A DNA stretch of 64,000 bases from Undaria pinnatifida (Eukaryota > Sar > Phaeophyceae > Laminariales > Alariaceae). The notes beneath the pieces are model-generated. The model was not told the DNA's origin. It was given only the letters and a program-made list of their open reading frames with translations, and made no database searches. The stretch spans positions 14,856,563-14,920,562 of the forward strand of contig JABAKD010000028.1 in assembly GCA_012845835.1 (NCBI GenBank). Direction: 5' to 3'. Positions 44,101 to 53,929 of the stretch are shown here, piece after piece; position 1 is the stretch's first letter, and each line of letters begins with the position of its first letter. The position numbers were made by a program, and so were the translations under genes.

Positions 44101-46280
44101 AAATTGACGTCCCCGATTGCCTCGACTCTAACCAACCCTGAATCTCCAATCTGTATGTATTGGTCTGTAGGGTAGCGAATGTTGTACATGCCCTCTTTAT
44201 TGTTGGACATCATCGCACTAGCTCCCGAGTCCGCATCCCATTCCTCGCTACCATACGGCCTAGGTTGCCCCGGGGTACACCGAAGGGCGCTAGCAACACG
44301 TGTAATCAACGCTGGCTCAACACGTCCTACAACGCTACCACGCACCACACCATCACGAGCTACAGCAACAGAATCACCAGACTCAGACTTGCCTATTTGC
44401 ACACTACGTGCGATGAAAAGCTGCAGAGGAGCTCCGCTGGCTTGAGCTGCGCCGGGAGCCGGAGAAGAGAGAGTTGCAGTAGCAGAGGTAGACGTGGCAG
44501 GAGGCGTGCCCTCTTGCTGTTCTTGGTGTTGTTGGTGCTGTTGCTGCTGCTCGGGAGTCCCCAACTCCGCTGTCGGTGGTGGTGGTGATGACCAGTGCCC
44601 CGCTGGTTCCCCCCACCCCGAGTATTTCATGTATTCGTTTTCGTAGGGATAATCGGCCGCAAATCCGTACCTCGGTGCGTTGGGGGATTTTCCAGGCGGT
44701 AAATTAGGCGCAAAATTCGGCGGCGAATTAGACGGGTAATTAGATGGTGGCACCTGTCCGAAGCCCTCGCCCCTGCCTCGGCCGCGCCCGCCGGAATGAT
44801 GATGGCGGTCGTGACCACGTCCTCCGGGGAAGGTGTTAGCATATCCGCCAGGCCCGGGTCCGTGTCCTGGCGGCGGCGTTCTCTGCTGCTCCGGCGGGTG
44901 GCCCCGACTCCAACGCGCACCCGAGTCATTGGGGTACGGTTGATGGTAGGTGTTCGCATACCCCCCAGCCCCGGGTCCGTGTCCTGGCGGCGGCGTTTTC
45001 TGCTGCTCCGGCGGGTGGCCCCGACTCCAACGCGCACCCGAGTCGTTTGAGTACGGTTGCTGTCGATATTTACCTTCCGCCCCGCGCCCTCCTCCGCGTC
45101 CGGCGTACGGCCCGAGTCCCCGCGACTGCAGGTATTCGTGGAAATCACCGTAGTATCTGTCGAATTCTCGACGCATGACGATGCATTCGGGGGTGTTGTG
45201 GCCTTGCCCCTCGCCGTGGAGCGCGCAGTAGGTGTACGTTCGTTCGCGCTCCCCATACCCCCGATCACCAGCATTCCTCCCACCCCGGTCGCCCCGACCT
45301 ACGCCGGCTGCGGTCAGGGCATGCCTTGTCTCCTCTCTCTCTTCTCCTGATCTCCCATTGCGCTCCAGCTCGTGAGCAGCTCTCCTGAGCAAATCTTCCA
45401 TGGTACGACTCGAAAGATCGGGAAGGAGAAGCACGTGGTCACTACAGAGCTTAAAAGATGGTAGCATTCTACGGGCAATATGTTTGCACATAGATGCGTC
45501 TGGTCGCTTATCTCCGTATGATTCCAGCTTCATCCTAATGGCCTTTGCCCTACCGTAAAATGACATGATGCTCCCTCCCTCCTTCTGCCTCAGTTCGTTC
45601 CATTCATCCTCTACCATCTCCCTCTCATGTTCACTCTTGACAGCGTAGTGAGACTCAAACACCCTCCACGCTTCTTGGGGTGACCCGGCAGCAAAAATCA
45701 TTTCTTGGACTGGTTGGGCTGTGATTTTTGCAATAAGTTGTGACCATAGCTTGAGCGACTTATCTACTCTCTCCATCCCAAAGTAACTCCTGAGTCGTGA
45801 CAGGTCTACATCCGGAACCCCCACTGGTATCGATTCTCCCCTCAAGACGTCCATCAACCCTTCAGCCGAGACCCAGGAAAGAACAGAACCTCGGAAAACA
45901 CGGAAAGCTGATCCAACACTTTGCCCGCTCTCAAACTTTCCAGACCAAGCAAGCATTTCATTTTTTTGACGGATTTCTATGGGTCTAGACTCGTACGTGC
46001 CTGCTGTTGGGGCGGTTGGCCCTCTCTCGTTGGTCATCTGCAGTACTTGGCGAAGGGCGTTGGTTAGGTCCGCGATCATGTTCGATGAAGTTGCTGATGG
46101 AGCTGCCGCTGCTGTTGTGTCATGATGTTGTTCATTGGCGGGGAAGGACTCGCGTCCGTCTCCTTCATGGTGTTGTGCATTGGCGGAGGAGGACTCGCGT
46201 CCCTCTCCCCCGTTGCCTAATCCGCCGGGAGGGGTGCTCAACCTTTCCCCCGACGAAGGCCTTGTGTCGGTTCTCCTCAT
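41112..46280 (-). CDS. gag-pol: Copia gag-protease-integrase polyprotein (1722 aa, ends at an in-frame TAG)
   Basis: Starts at ATG 46280, 54 bp inside the 5' LTR. Residues ~90-330 are a gag capsid-like region (WSQLIAKITAQPVQEMIFAA, then an EW..LRQKEGGSIMSFYGR segment). A C-x2-H-x5-H-x4-C knuckle (CALHGEGQGHNTPEC) is near 350, followed by a Gly/Pro-rich part with a tandem ~43-residue repeat. Protease active site DSGA with Asp 684. GAG-pre-integrase and zinc region has HDRAGH...CTTC; the integrase triad is D1011 (LHIDMCGP), D1073 (RGDCDS) and E1109 (GVVENAI), with 35 residues between the last two. A long Pro-rich linker with 26-residue repeats follows (about 1270-1470). The frame ends FEIVDE-TAG at 41112-41114, just before RT; the same frame continues beyond. 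All domains N-terminal to the stop look functional. Confidence 0.93.
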   Translation of the reverse strand: MRRTDTRPSSGERLSTPPGGLGNGGEGRESSSANAQHHEGDGRESFPANEQHHDTTAAAAPSATSSNMIADLTNALRQVLQMTNERGPTAPTAGTYESRPIEIRQKNEMLAWSGKFESGQSVGSAFRVFRGSVLSWVSAEGLMDVLRGESIPVGVPDVDLSRLRSYFGMERVDKSLKLWSQLIAKITAQPVQEMIFAAGSPQEAWRVFESHYAVKSEHEREMVEDEWNELRQKEGGSIMSFYGRAKAIRMKLESYGDKRPDASMCKHIARRMLPSFKLCSDHVLLLPDLSSRTMEDLLRRAAHELERNGRSGEEREETRHALTAAGVGRGDRGGRNAGDRGYGERERTYTYCALHGEGQGHNTPECIVMRREFDRYYGDFHEYLQSRGLGPYAGRGGGRGAEGKYRQQPYSNDSGARWSRGHPPEQQKTPPPGHGPGAGGYANTYHQPYPNDSGARWSRGHPPEQQRTPPPGHGPGPGGYANTFPGGRGHDRHHHSGGRGRGRGEGFGQVPPSNYPSNSPPNFAPNLPPGKSPNAPRYGFAADYPYENEYMKYSGWGEPAGHWSSPPPPTAELGTPEQQQQHQQHQEQQEGTPPATSTSATATLSSPAPGAAQASGAPLQLFIARSVQIGKSESGDSVAVARDGVVRGSVVGRVEPALITRVASALRCTPGQPRPYGSEEWDADSGASAMMSNNKEGMYNIRYPTDQYIQIGDSGLVRVEAIGDVNLVFHQLDEHGNPEDVVACVQDVIYTPWLGFNLFSIWKVADKNSCSVNPTGTQAGRLRFIRGSANDSLYATRLPPSPLPVDVANQSAPESSACNPPMPVGPVGSVGASRESAFVSAACISPTVPLSENNLVQPSSVVMASLMELELELETALSHPTPCDSSTAWIYRPQSISDEKTEAYAVEWDIFDRMMQDRESEECALALLGPGKNPFHVGNDRKRVDINVFHDRAGHLSEPILRESARQRGITLTGRMKPCTTCISARGTRAGVPKRSEGRAGKAPGDLLHIDMCGPYTTTIGGNHYIFYAVDAATGYIANYALRRKSDAVAVFRRCIVDLAHKAGTRIRSVRGDCDSLWTSKDFRDFCSAMGIAVQYSPPGAQQYNGVVENAIQRCNKIAMASRRAAERRLGPGGFSCVRGLDARGDKLWAESAKDAAQKLNQAASPSNPSRASPQELFIGKKGAFLVVPFFQYGFMYRERRSKLDDQAVPCYFLNAGDNHADCCVKVLRDDTGRVCYSSNVTWAPLPQSGGGGFSTAPSAPALPTPPGVSFEIASTPPAAAGPPPAHSPSAHTSPPPGPTAMPPSAAGPPPAHSPSAHTSPPPGPTAMPPSAAGPPPAHSPSAHTSPPPGPTAMPPAAAGPAPAHSPSAHTTCSNPPATAGTPPAAATWPPPPLRSSSPPSAHSPSAHTSPPPGPTAMPPSAAGPPPAHSPSAHTSPPPGPSAISSAVAGPPPAHSPSALTPPAVCSPMPQWSPSSIEDAGSTTSSSPSPAATPAPRTYRRRQPPPVAAGYSSPLTPDATRMLGERGDERVPGRTRSEGRQLSGVPEEAVSTPLPEATSFDHGVGLLSHAGEDVLLSLLANRRALNAKRMLLQGHGSGELGGGGKQHAGSGGVEESKGAPPYDTTGGGGSGGNYWSLEPSGRGVPLGLVSRLATREDVDAALREMRPSHLRPDMPLCHAKDLRVPKTFREARDGEHGAQFMDAAKREVFGLLEAGTFEIVDE
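41895..42460 (-). repeat. Coding minisatellite, 78-bp units, in the integrase-RT linker
   Basis: Exact 78-bp spacing of 'gtgtgagcgctgggtgagtg' at 41977, 42055, 42169, 42247, 42325 and 42403, with a diverged unit before 41977. One 114-bp unit (42055-42168) is divergent. All lengths are multiples of three, so the frame is kept. Each unit encodes 26 residues of the type GPPPAHSPSAHTSPPPGPTA. Confidence 0.92.
44870..45055 (-). repeat. In-frame tandem duplication in gag (~129 bp)
   Basis: 'gcgttctctgctgctccggc' at 44875 recurs as 'gcgttttctgctgctccggc' at 44993. Both are followed by 'gggtggccccgactccaacg' and 'cgcacccgagtc.tt'. It encodes two copies of SGARWSRGHPPEQQ(K/R)TPPP. Confidence 0.85.
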
Positions 46281-46334
46281 TGGCGCTTAGCAACGCACAA
46301 CCCACTCGTTCGTTGAAGATCGTTGACGCTAGCG

Positions 46335-46838
46335 TGTGGAGTAGGTTGGTACGTGTGGCGCCCCGGTGGTGGTGTAGGTGGAGGAGAAAGGTGGCGTAAT
46401 AGCCGGTGATCGGTAAACTACAAACTACTAACTAAGGCGGGTGTGATAACCCGATTTACCCGGTACGTGTGTGGTGAAGCGTGATAGCTCAGGTGTGATA
46501 ACCCGGAAATGGAACTCGGTGCTGTGGCGTGATAGCCGGGATGTAAATACACAGGCGTGGTAGCCGTGCAGTGGTGAAGGCGTGATAGCCCTTGCAATAT
46601 AGATGGGGCGTGGTAGCCCTTGGCGTGGTAGCCGTAGAAGAGACACAGAGGAGACACAAGGAGAGGCAAATATAGAGTCGAAAATGGAGTGATATTATTC
46701 GTGCACATAAAAACCCACAACACAAAATCCCGTTGTGGAGATCCATCCCACACATATACGAAACCCCCAAAATTCTCCGATCCATCTTTTCGACGGATTC
46801 TTGTTAGCAATCTGACAATGGAGTGAGTACGTCCAACA
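46335..46838 (-). repeat. 5' LTR of the copia element
   Basis: 504 bp, identical to 38880-39383 except for one visible substitution. It should hold the element's promoter. A TATA-like gcaaatatagag (reverse strand) is near 46666-46677, which is only suggestive. I cannot identify a primer-binding site in the 54 bp between the LTR and the ATG. Confidence 0.95.
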
Positions 46839-49800
46839 CAATGAGTAGACGGAAGTGTGTGATATTGCTGTACAGCAGCATGCGGTTAGGGTTAGCAATA
46901 GTAGTAAGACTTGTCGTACGGTAATAGCTGCAGGACGGATGCTTCTACCTGGCGGAGTACTGTAATACACGAGTTTTTCTCTGCTGCTATGCCTTTCATG
47001 CGCCATGCCAGTGAATACTGCCATTTGGTGACTACGGACGGAAATGCGTGGACCGCTTGGACGCCGCAATGATTCGCACGCTTGCGTGTGGCGTTGCATA
47101 TCACAGCACACCATGAACACGACGAGTACTCCAGCACTATGCCCTACCTTGTTACAATACCACTATGGGCAACGCAGATGCAGCACCAGGGGCGGAGACG
47201 TGGCCGTGCCGCTAGTATAATCTGCAATGCTGACGATTATATTCCGTTTCATTACAGGTCTTAGGTTTACTGTTTGTGGTGACGAATCTATCGTTGGGGC
47301 CGTTATTACTTTAGATATTGATTTACTGCCGTATGCGTGAAATTGACAAGTTGCCAGAATCTGGTTCACTCGGTGGCCTTGTGGGCGTCAAGCGGGAGGC
47401 AACGTCACTCTACCTCATCGATCGCTCTGCCGATGCGTGCTGCCTGGATTACATCTTGAACTTTAATACCATATTTTTTTTTCCACTTGAAAGTCTGATG
47501 ACCCCCAATCGTTCACGTTTGGGCCAACATCGGACGACTCGGCCCATTGGAATATTAACTCATTCTGGTTCCCTGCCAATTTTCGCACATTTGGACTCAG
47601 CGAACGCACTTTGAGTTTTCGGAGCAAAATATCATGAAGCTTATAAGCTTGGAATCGGGGCTCATACGACGCAGCAGATGGTCCTAGGGAAGATACTCCG
47701 CCTTTACGAAAGGGCAGGCAGTGTAGACCTATTGTAGGTAGTGTGTAGTGTGTTTCGATCAGAGACCAAAGCTACAATAGGGGCATCACTCTGATGGCCT
47801 TTGATGGCTTTTGCCTTTGACTGCGGTGGGCAGTGGCTCGAGGTCACTTGTTCGAGCAACCGTCCTGTTCCGTTGCAGTCATAACCTTTCGTGTTGTTAT
47901 AACTTTGCCAAAGGAATCCTCGAGGTAGTGGTGGGGTACGATGAGGCAAATTTTTCCCTCAAATTATTTATGTCTGCATGTGAGGTACAGAGTAACTCAT
48001 GCGATTTTCCCTTAAAACCGGTAGTGACAATAGTACGCCCCTCGAACCTTACCCTTGGTCCGGGACGGCATCTACGCTACAGCAGTCGGACGACAAAACC
48101 TCATTGAATCATTATTCGGAACAAAAACCATATCTCAACAAATCTGGCACATTCCAACGACGAGAGAAGCAACGCCACGTTGTTGCCGACTGAGACGAGT
48201 TAACCTTTCATCTCGTATTACCTACTCAGCACAACCTATCTGCTTCGTTCATGTGTACTCACAACCATTTTCATGTCATAAGATTAGACAGGCTTGTATC
48301 TGCCGATAAACTAATCTTTATAGGCGCCATCTGCATCAAGGCATTGCTGCATTATTGTAGGTGATGGGTGGCGATTAAACACCCCCGGTTAAGAAAAGGA
48401 GCGCAACATGCAACCGACATGTGGTATGACGTCGGCACGTTTGATTTTTCTTGAGATGTTTTATTCTAAAGCCGGGTGTGAACGGGTTTGCCGAACATCT
48501 AAGGAAAATACAGATTGGGGTTAGCCAAAAACGCACTAAAGAGGGGATGACCTGAACAACCCCCCGGCACAAAATGTTAGGTTGAGCTAAACCAGGAATA
48601 TCGTGTGGTGAAGGTTTGCTGGGGATCACAAACTCGTCGTGGAATTAGCTGTAGTTTAGCTTTATTTAATGGGTAGTGAAGGTCGCTGCAACGTTCCTCC
48701 AAGCATCACTCATTATGATACAGTTTGGGCGTGGGCTCGACACGCCATCAGCTATATCCGGTCGAGCTGCATATTACTCTGTTCGAGCGGAGGGGGGAGG
48801 GAGGGGTGGGATTACTCATTTCGTTTCATGCATAGACGTACAACGCCGGGATGGAGCGCCTGGGGTTTTCACATATCATGCAGACACCGTGTGCTCTGAG
48901 CGCGAACTTCCGTGAGGTGTTTTGCGACTGGCATGGACGGTGAGCAGCCACGTCTAAGAACCGCTTCTACAGAGGACTTCTGTTCGTAAGGGGTACGGTT
49001 TGGCACATCTGATAGCAGCTTCGAAAAAAAAAATGATTTTTCCTTGTGCGGCCTCGTCCAGAAAAAGCATTGGGGGTACCACGTAATTGCCGCTTGCAGG
49101 CGCGCGTGTTATAAAGATGACGTGAAGGAGGAAAACGGTGCACCTTATACTACATATGTGGAGTCTCAATGACGATGCCCTCGAACATCGTAGAGTAATA
49201 TCCTCTGAACTCTTCGCAAATATATACAAACATTACAAACAAACTTGGTTCAGCAAGGGGAGGATCGACGGCTTATCTGATCCATTTCTGGTAAATTGTA
49301 CCCCTCTAAATCGGTCACTCCCCCCACCCCTTTTCCCCCACCGTTAACCCCCCCTTCTTCCCCAATGAAATGATGAAGTACACACTGTCGACAGCTAGAT
49401 AAACGTGAACAAATGACGCCCATGAATAAGACTGGATTACTGTAGAAACCGCAGCAGTGATCTTGATAAATGATGATGACTAACGGAGAGAGAAAGTGTC
49501 CCGCTTAATGACACTGACAAAAGAGATGGGTGTGAGAGTTGAAACCATTTTACAGCAACTGTCTCAGGAACGAGTCGTAAAACTGATAGGTGAGATAAGA
49601 GTCCTGTATCCCAAGCACATGATATTTGGTCATGCACTGCATGCGTCTCGTGTTCTTCGTTTCCATTTCTAACTTACTTTTGTCCCTTTTTACCCCTGGC
49701 GCTGCTGCCATCCTGCAATTCCTGTAATGATAGATGGCGATTGCATGTCTTCATAATACCCCAACGCTTGGCATGCGAAACACTCAATAGCTACATACGT

Positions 49801-50035
49801 ACATACATGATTGGAATATATATATATATATGATCCTGCAAGTAAGTGGGTAAACAAGAAAAAAAACATGACGGGTTAAACAGAAACGCAGGGAACATTG
49901 ACCTATCGGGATCTTGGGTGCCAGCCAATGCCGAAACTCATGCAGAGCCAGAAACACATGGATATTGTATTCTGTTTTTGTATTGCTGTCCTCGTACATC
50001 GTCATCCACCAAGGAGGGTGTAGTGCTTGTGCGAC
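46839..50035. other. Intergenic sequence, no gene supported
   Basis: Contains a single GGTTAGGGTTAG at 46882-46893 and an ATAT run at 49817-49831. The frames seen (up to ~98 codons) have no recognisable domains. Confidence 0.35.
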
Positions 50036-50450
50036 GTCACCGTGTTTGTTGGCTAACTTTGATGAGAAGATAGCTATCGGGAAGGGGGCTCTTGTGGGAG
50101 ATAGCTTGCAGTGTCCCGCTGGCTCGCGTTGGCGAGGAGGCAGTTATCAGTGGACGTGTGTTGGTTGGAGCCAAATCACAGCGCTTTTGTTGGCTTGCTT
50201 TGGCGAGAAAGGAACTTGAAGGGAGACGTGTGGGTCGGTGGGGGCTGAACCGCTGTGCTGTGGTGGTTCGATATGGGAAGAACGGTGCTTTCGGGAGACG
50301 TGTGTGTTGGTGGCAACTGAGACGATGTATTGTGGTGGTTCGATGCGGTAAGAACGGTGCTTTCGGGAGAGACAAAGTTTCCCGTGGTCTGGTGGCTCAA
50401 GTCGGCGAGATCGCAGCTTTCGTGAGTAGGGAGATGAGGAGCTCTGGTAG
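50036..50450. repeat. Degenerate ~65-bp minisatellite
   Basis: The best-preserved units (50228-50295 and 50296-50365) share 'gtggtggttcgat.cgg.aa', 'gaacggtgctttcgggaga' and 'cgtgtg.gttggtggcaact'. More diverged units precede and follow (ttggcgag.., gttggctngcttt). The 138-codon plus frame (50092-50508) is made of these units. Confidence 0.65.
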
Positions 50451-52488
50451 CGCGCTTTGCCGATACTTGGAGCTCTTTTCTGGTGAGAGCTACATCACAG
50501 CGTTTTGATGGCTCCTTATGACGTGACAGACAGATTTAACGTTCGTATGGAGAAAATGCATTAGGAGTTGAGCAACAATTTTTGCGAGCCCATCAGTGCC
50601 TTGGCGTACGGGTAGCAATCCTGGCTTTGAGCCTTCGAACGTCCGAGAGAGCAAATCAATAGGGAGTCCTGCAGGTGTACACATGGGATGGGAAAACATC
50701 ACACCATACATACACGAACAAGGCCAAGCCATCATTGGAGGGAGGACAGCATAATACCAGCAAGCGCGCATGCCGGCATCCCAGCAATGTACCAGGAGGA
50801 GCATCATTTTTAACGGCACAACATATGTCTATGCACAATCGGAAGCGTAAGCAATAATGCGAACAACGTAACATCAAGGCAGGTAATTAAGCCGCACTCC
50901 AACAACTACGCACGGTATATTTGCATGTGCACGAACGAGGTAGGATAATATTGTTCAAGATCATTCTCGTGCATATGTTTGGGATCGTACTTGTAATGCA
51001 GATTATATTATACGAAGTATATGCTTTTTTTCTTCTAATATATGCAGTGTTTAGTGTAAGTATGGTAATACTGTAACCGAAGGGTAGAGGCACATGCGCA
51101 TGGAAGGCTTCTCATGTACTCATACACACCTGGTACAGCCGAGTAGTTTTGTCCTGGTATACAATGCTGGACTAAAATTACAGAAGGACGAGCACGGCAG
51201 GCGAGATAATACCCGTACTGCAGAGTAGACACGACAAGGTGGTATGATGGCCAGAATCAGCAATGTAGCAGCATTGGGAGATGGATGTGAAATGGGTCCG
51301 AGGTGTAGGTTCGGACATGACTGTTGCCGCGAAGCTGCACAGTAGACTAAACCTGGTAAGCAGAAGGCATGACAGTGGCAGAGGTTGTCGTCAAGGTTCT
51401 GGACTCAGTCTACTTAAACGACCCGAAGCCGACGATGTGGTGGCGGCGACAGCATAGTGGTACCAGAGAGAGCCGAAGTTTGATCAAGACGTAGTGGCGA
51501 AGGTAGCAAAGTTCCGGCCGAGAGAGCACAGAACCGAAGCAACTGTAGCACCAGCAACATGTGCTGGTAACTGGAGGAGAAAGCACGAAAACCTAAACTA
51601 GGGATTTCCACGCATTAAACTATGCATGCGAAAGAAGGTGGGGAAAAACATTTTCGCGCCAGGTTACACGATTTTCGACGTGCGAGAAGTCGACCTTGTG
51701 TGCGGACGTCGTTAAGAGGGCTTCTCCACGATGTGTGGGCAGTTGAAAATTTAGTGTGAATGATGCGAGACGAGACACCAGCGTGATGTACGTTGGTGCC
51801 GGACGAGTTTGCGTGCACCAACCCGCAACAGACCGGTAAAATCAAGGCAAAATCGCGACTGCGAGGTATTTTCAACTAGCAATATATCTTTTGAAGTGGG
51901 GAGCACGAGTCCCAAGGGAGAATTGTGCCGCGTCAAATATTAAAACAAAGCTGTTGAAACTCGTGTGCGTCTAGATTGTACTACGCCCTCGGCATCACAG
52001 ACCAAGTTTACCAGAAAAATCCCAGACTGTCCCTCTCGAACAACATGCGTCGGCCGTAGACAACTGCGGTGATGTCAAGTTAAGGTGCTCAGCTAGAACC
52101 ATCCCGCAGTTGAGTCATTTTACGCTCTACAGGTCCGCGCCATATACATATATATATGTCTTACCTAGCGATAAAAATGTCTTTACAGCGGGAGGCCTGT
52201 TGCCTAGAAGGTGTATCACGACTTATTGCTCTAGGGTACCAAATCGAATTGAATTGGTAGAATTCTTCGAATTGGTAGAATTCTTCGAAGGGAACTGCAG
52301 TATGATAGGCCCAGCTTGTGTAATGTAGGCATCAGTGCCCGGTGCCTTCAGATGCAGGACATATCGGATATTGGCAATGGACCATTTCGACGGAGGCGAA
52401 GATCATGCAGCACATTGCCTCGTCCTACAACGGTTTCGAAGCTGATTGAGCCATGAAGAGTTTGGCCCAAAAATTGTTTTGCTTGCTC
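50451..52488. other. Intergenic sequence, no gene supported
   Basis: A perfect 18-bp tandem duplication (gaattggtagaattcttc) lies at about 52250-52287. No recognisable coding or RNA gene. Confidence 0.35.
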
Positions 52489-52697
52489 ATCACGTCTATT
52501 TATAAAAGTGAAACTACACTCCAGCTGTGAGATCGAATATTATTTTGTCGAAAGTCATTTTGGCAAGCTGTATGTGATACTCCGATCGCGCGTATTACGG
52601 GTTGTGTGTCCTCATTTAGGATATAGGTCGGCGACTCCCCTTGCAACTACAATGTAGCTATCAGGATCAACAGGGTGAATTATCACGTCTATTTATA
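52489..52697 (-). mobile_element. Element U family short form (177 bp) with 16-bp target-site duplication
   Basis: ATCACGTCTATTTATA occurs at 52489-52504 and again, identical, at 52682-52697, flanking the family core. On the minus strand the core reads from 'accctgttgatcctgatagc' to 'gagtgtag', with the box frame MTFDKIIFDLTAGV ending in a stop. A 16-bp duplication is the size made by target-primed reverse transcription (LINE machinery), so this copy behaves like a SINE (inference). Confidence 0.75.
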
Positions 52698-52739
52698 TAC
52701 CATCTATTATTTTCCTTTCTCCTTTCCTAGACTTAACCC

Positions 52740-52930
52740 TGACCCGTAGTCACAACCAGGCTCTTCTCTTCCCTCCCCCCTACGGCACGTGCCTATCTTT
52801 TTATATCGAGCAGAAAAAAAGCGCTATCTTCCCTAGTCAACTCGCACCGAATTGCTACTACCCACCCCGCTAGGAGCTCCAAGCAGTCGATTCCTTTGGC
52901 ATGGGTAATTAATCATCGCGTCATTGTCTA
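52740..52930. repeat. Dispersed segment R1, copy 3
   Basis: Shares 'cttccct.gtcaactcgc.ccgaattg', 'cccac.c.gctaggagctc' and 'ttggcat' with 740-860 and 1490-1600. Confidence 0.5.
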
Positions 52931-53120
52931 ACACGTGATTTGTGCCGTCGTAGAATGAGCGCTGGTACCATTCTGGCCTTACGTCTCGTCTCGTTGTCGT
53001 GGATGTCTTGCACGTGGGTCCCATCCACCATCGACAACGTTTACGAGCAACGAGGCTGCAAAAAGTCACATGTCTTTGCTGTAACTGAAACCCTTTGCAA
53101 CTTTGTTCTTTTACTTCCAG

Positions 53121-53201
53121 GGGCCATCTACGCCATTGACTCAGAAATCTACATCGACGGATTCACCGCTTTCTTCAACAACTCTGCTGATAACAACGGA
53201 G
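53121..53201 (+). CDS. Beta-helix module exon (81 bp)
   Basis: Preceded by a pyrimidine-rich acceptor (ttcttttacttccag) and followed by a donor (GGAG|gtgagg). In the phase fixed by the first exon (split Gly codon, phase 1 at both ends) it encodes AIYAIDSEIYIDGFTAFFNN plus SADNNGG, one rung of a right-handed beta-helix. The module pattern matches the exons at 59370 and 59833 and the end of the exon at 30157. It is either an internal exon of a long gene or part of a broken copy. Confidence 0.7.
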
Positions 53202-53590
53202 GTGAGGCCAACCTTCAACAATATTGGTGTTGCAACAACGGCGCGGGAAAATTTCTACAAAACCTATCACCGGGAGTGTACCAGAAACCGTAGCCATGCG
53301 GAACTCTTGGACGGCCACTTTTCTGCCCGATAAAACCGAGTAACCAACATCATAGCGCATTCAGGGTCTGGATATATTGCTCGGTTGAAACAACGTTTAG
53401 ATAAACCCCGCAAACCTTGGAATACTAAAGTATCTGCCTGTTTATCATCATCACAACAACGAGTGTATACTGACCAGTATCGATATGTTTTCGGGGTCTA
53501 GGCAATCAATGTGTTGACCTTTCTATTTACGCCTAAAAGTCATTCATGCGTGAATTTGTCGTGCGTATTTAACACGGACTGATTCTTACA

Positions 53591-53832
53591 ACGATAGCCT
53601 CCGCCCCAAAACCAGCGATTTTGGTTAACTCTTTAACGAACGTTTCATGGCTGCTCGACACAAGGAAGGATACCATTGGAAGAAAAACATCCACATACTT
53701 TCTTGTGTGCAAAGGTCTATCGATCGATGACGTCGAGGTGTCGAGAGACACACACCGTACTTCACGAGATACGAACGGGAGCTGGTTTTAAAACCGGCAA
53801 TTTCGTTCAAAACAATTTGGGGGGGCTACCGC
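53591..53832. mobile_element. MITE-like element, 'acgatagcccc' family
   Basis: 242 bp. The left 'acgatagcctccgcccc' pairs with the right 'ggggggctaccgc'. It shares 'cgaacgtttcatggctgc', 'ctatcga.cgatgacgtcg' and 'gggagctggttttaaaaccg' with the copies at 32940 and 15560. Confidence 0.6.
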
Positions 53833-53860
53833 GAATCGACCCTACGACAAAACGCAACGA

Positions 53861-53922
53861 TACCGGAGTCAAACACTATTGGCGCTGCGATACCGGAGTC
53901 AAACACTATTGGCGCTGCGAAT
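53861..53922. repeat. Perfect 30-bp tandem duplication
   Basis: gataccggagtcaaacacta followed by ttggcgctgc occurs twice head to tail. Confidence 0.95.
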
Positions 53923-53929
53923 GCAATGC

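Larger units (their letters stand above)
38880..46838 (-). mobile_element. Ty1/copia LTR retrotransposon, full length (7959 bp)
   Basis: Bounded by two 504-bp direct repeats and read on the minus strand: 5' LTR 46335-46838, gag-protease-integrase, RT-RNase H, polypurine tract, 3' LTR 38880-39383. Domain order (integrase before RT) defines Ty1/copia. Flanking 5-mers are CAATA (38875-38879) and CAATG (46839-46843), a 4/5 match consistent with a 5-bp target duplication plus one change. The LTRs differ at a single position that I can see (39199 a versus 46654 g), implying recent insertion. The polyprotein is interrupted by one in-frame TAG, and RT lacks one catalytic Asp. Confidence 0.95.
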
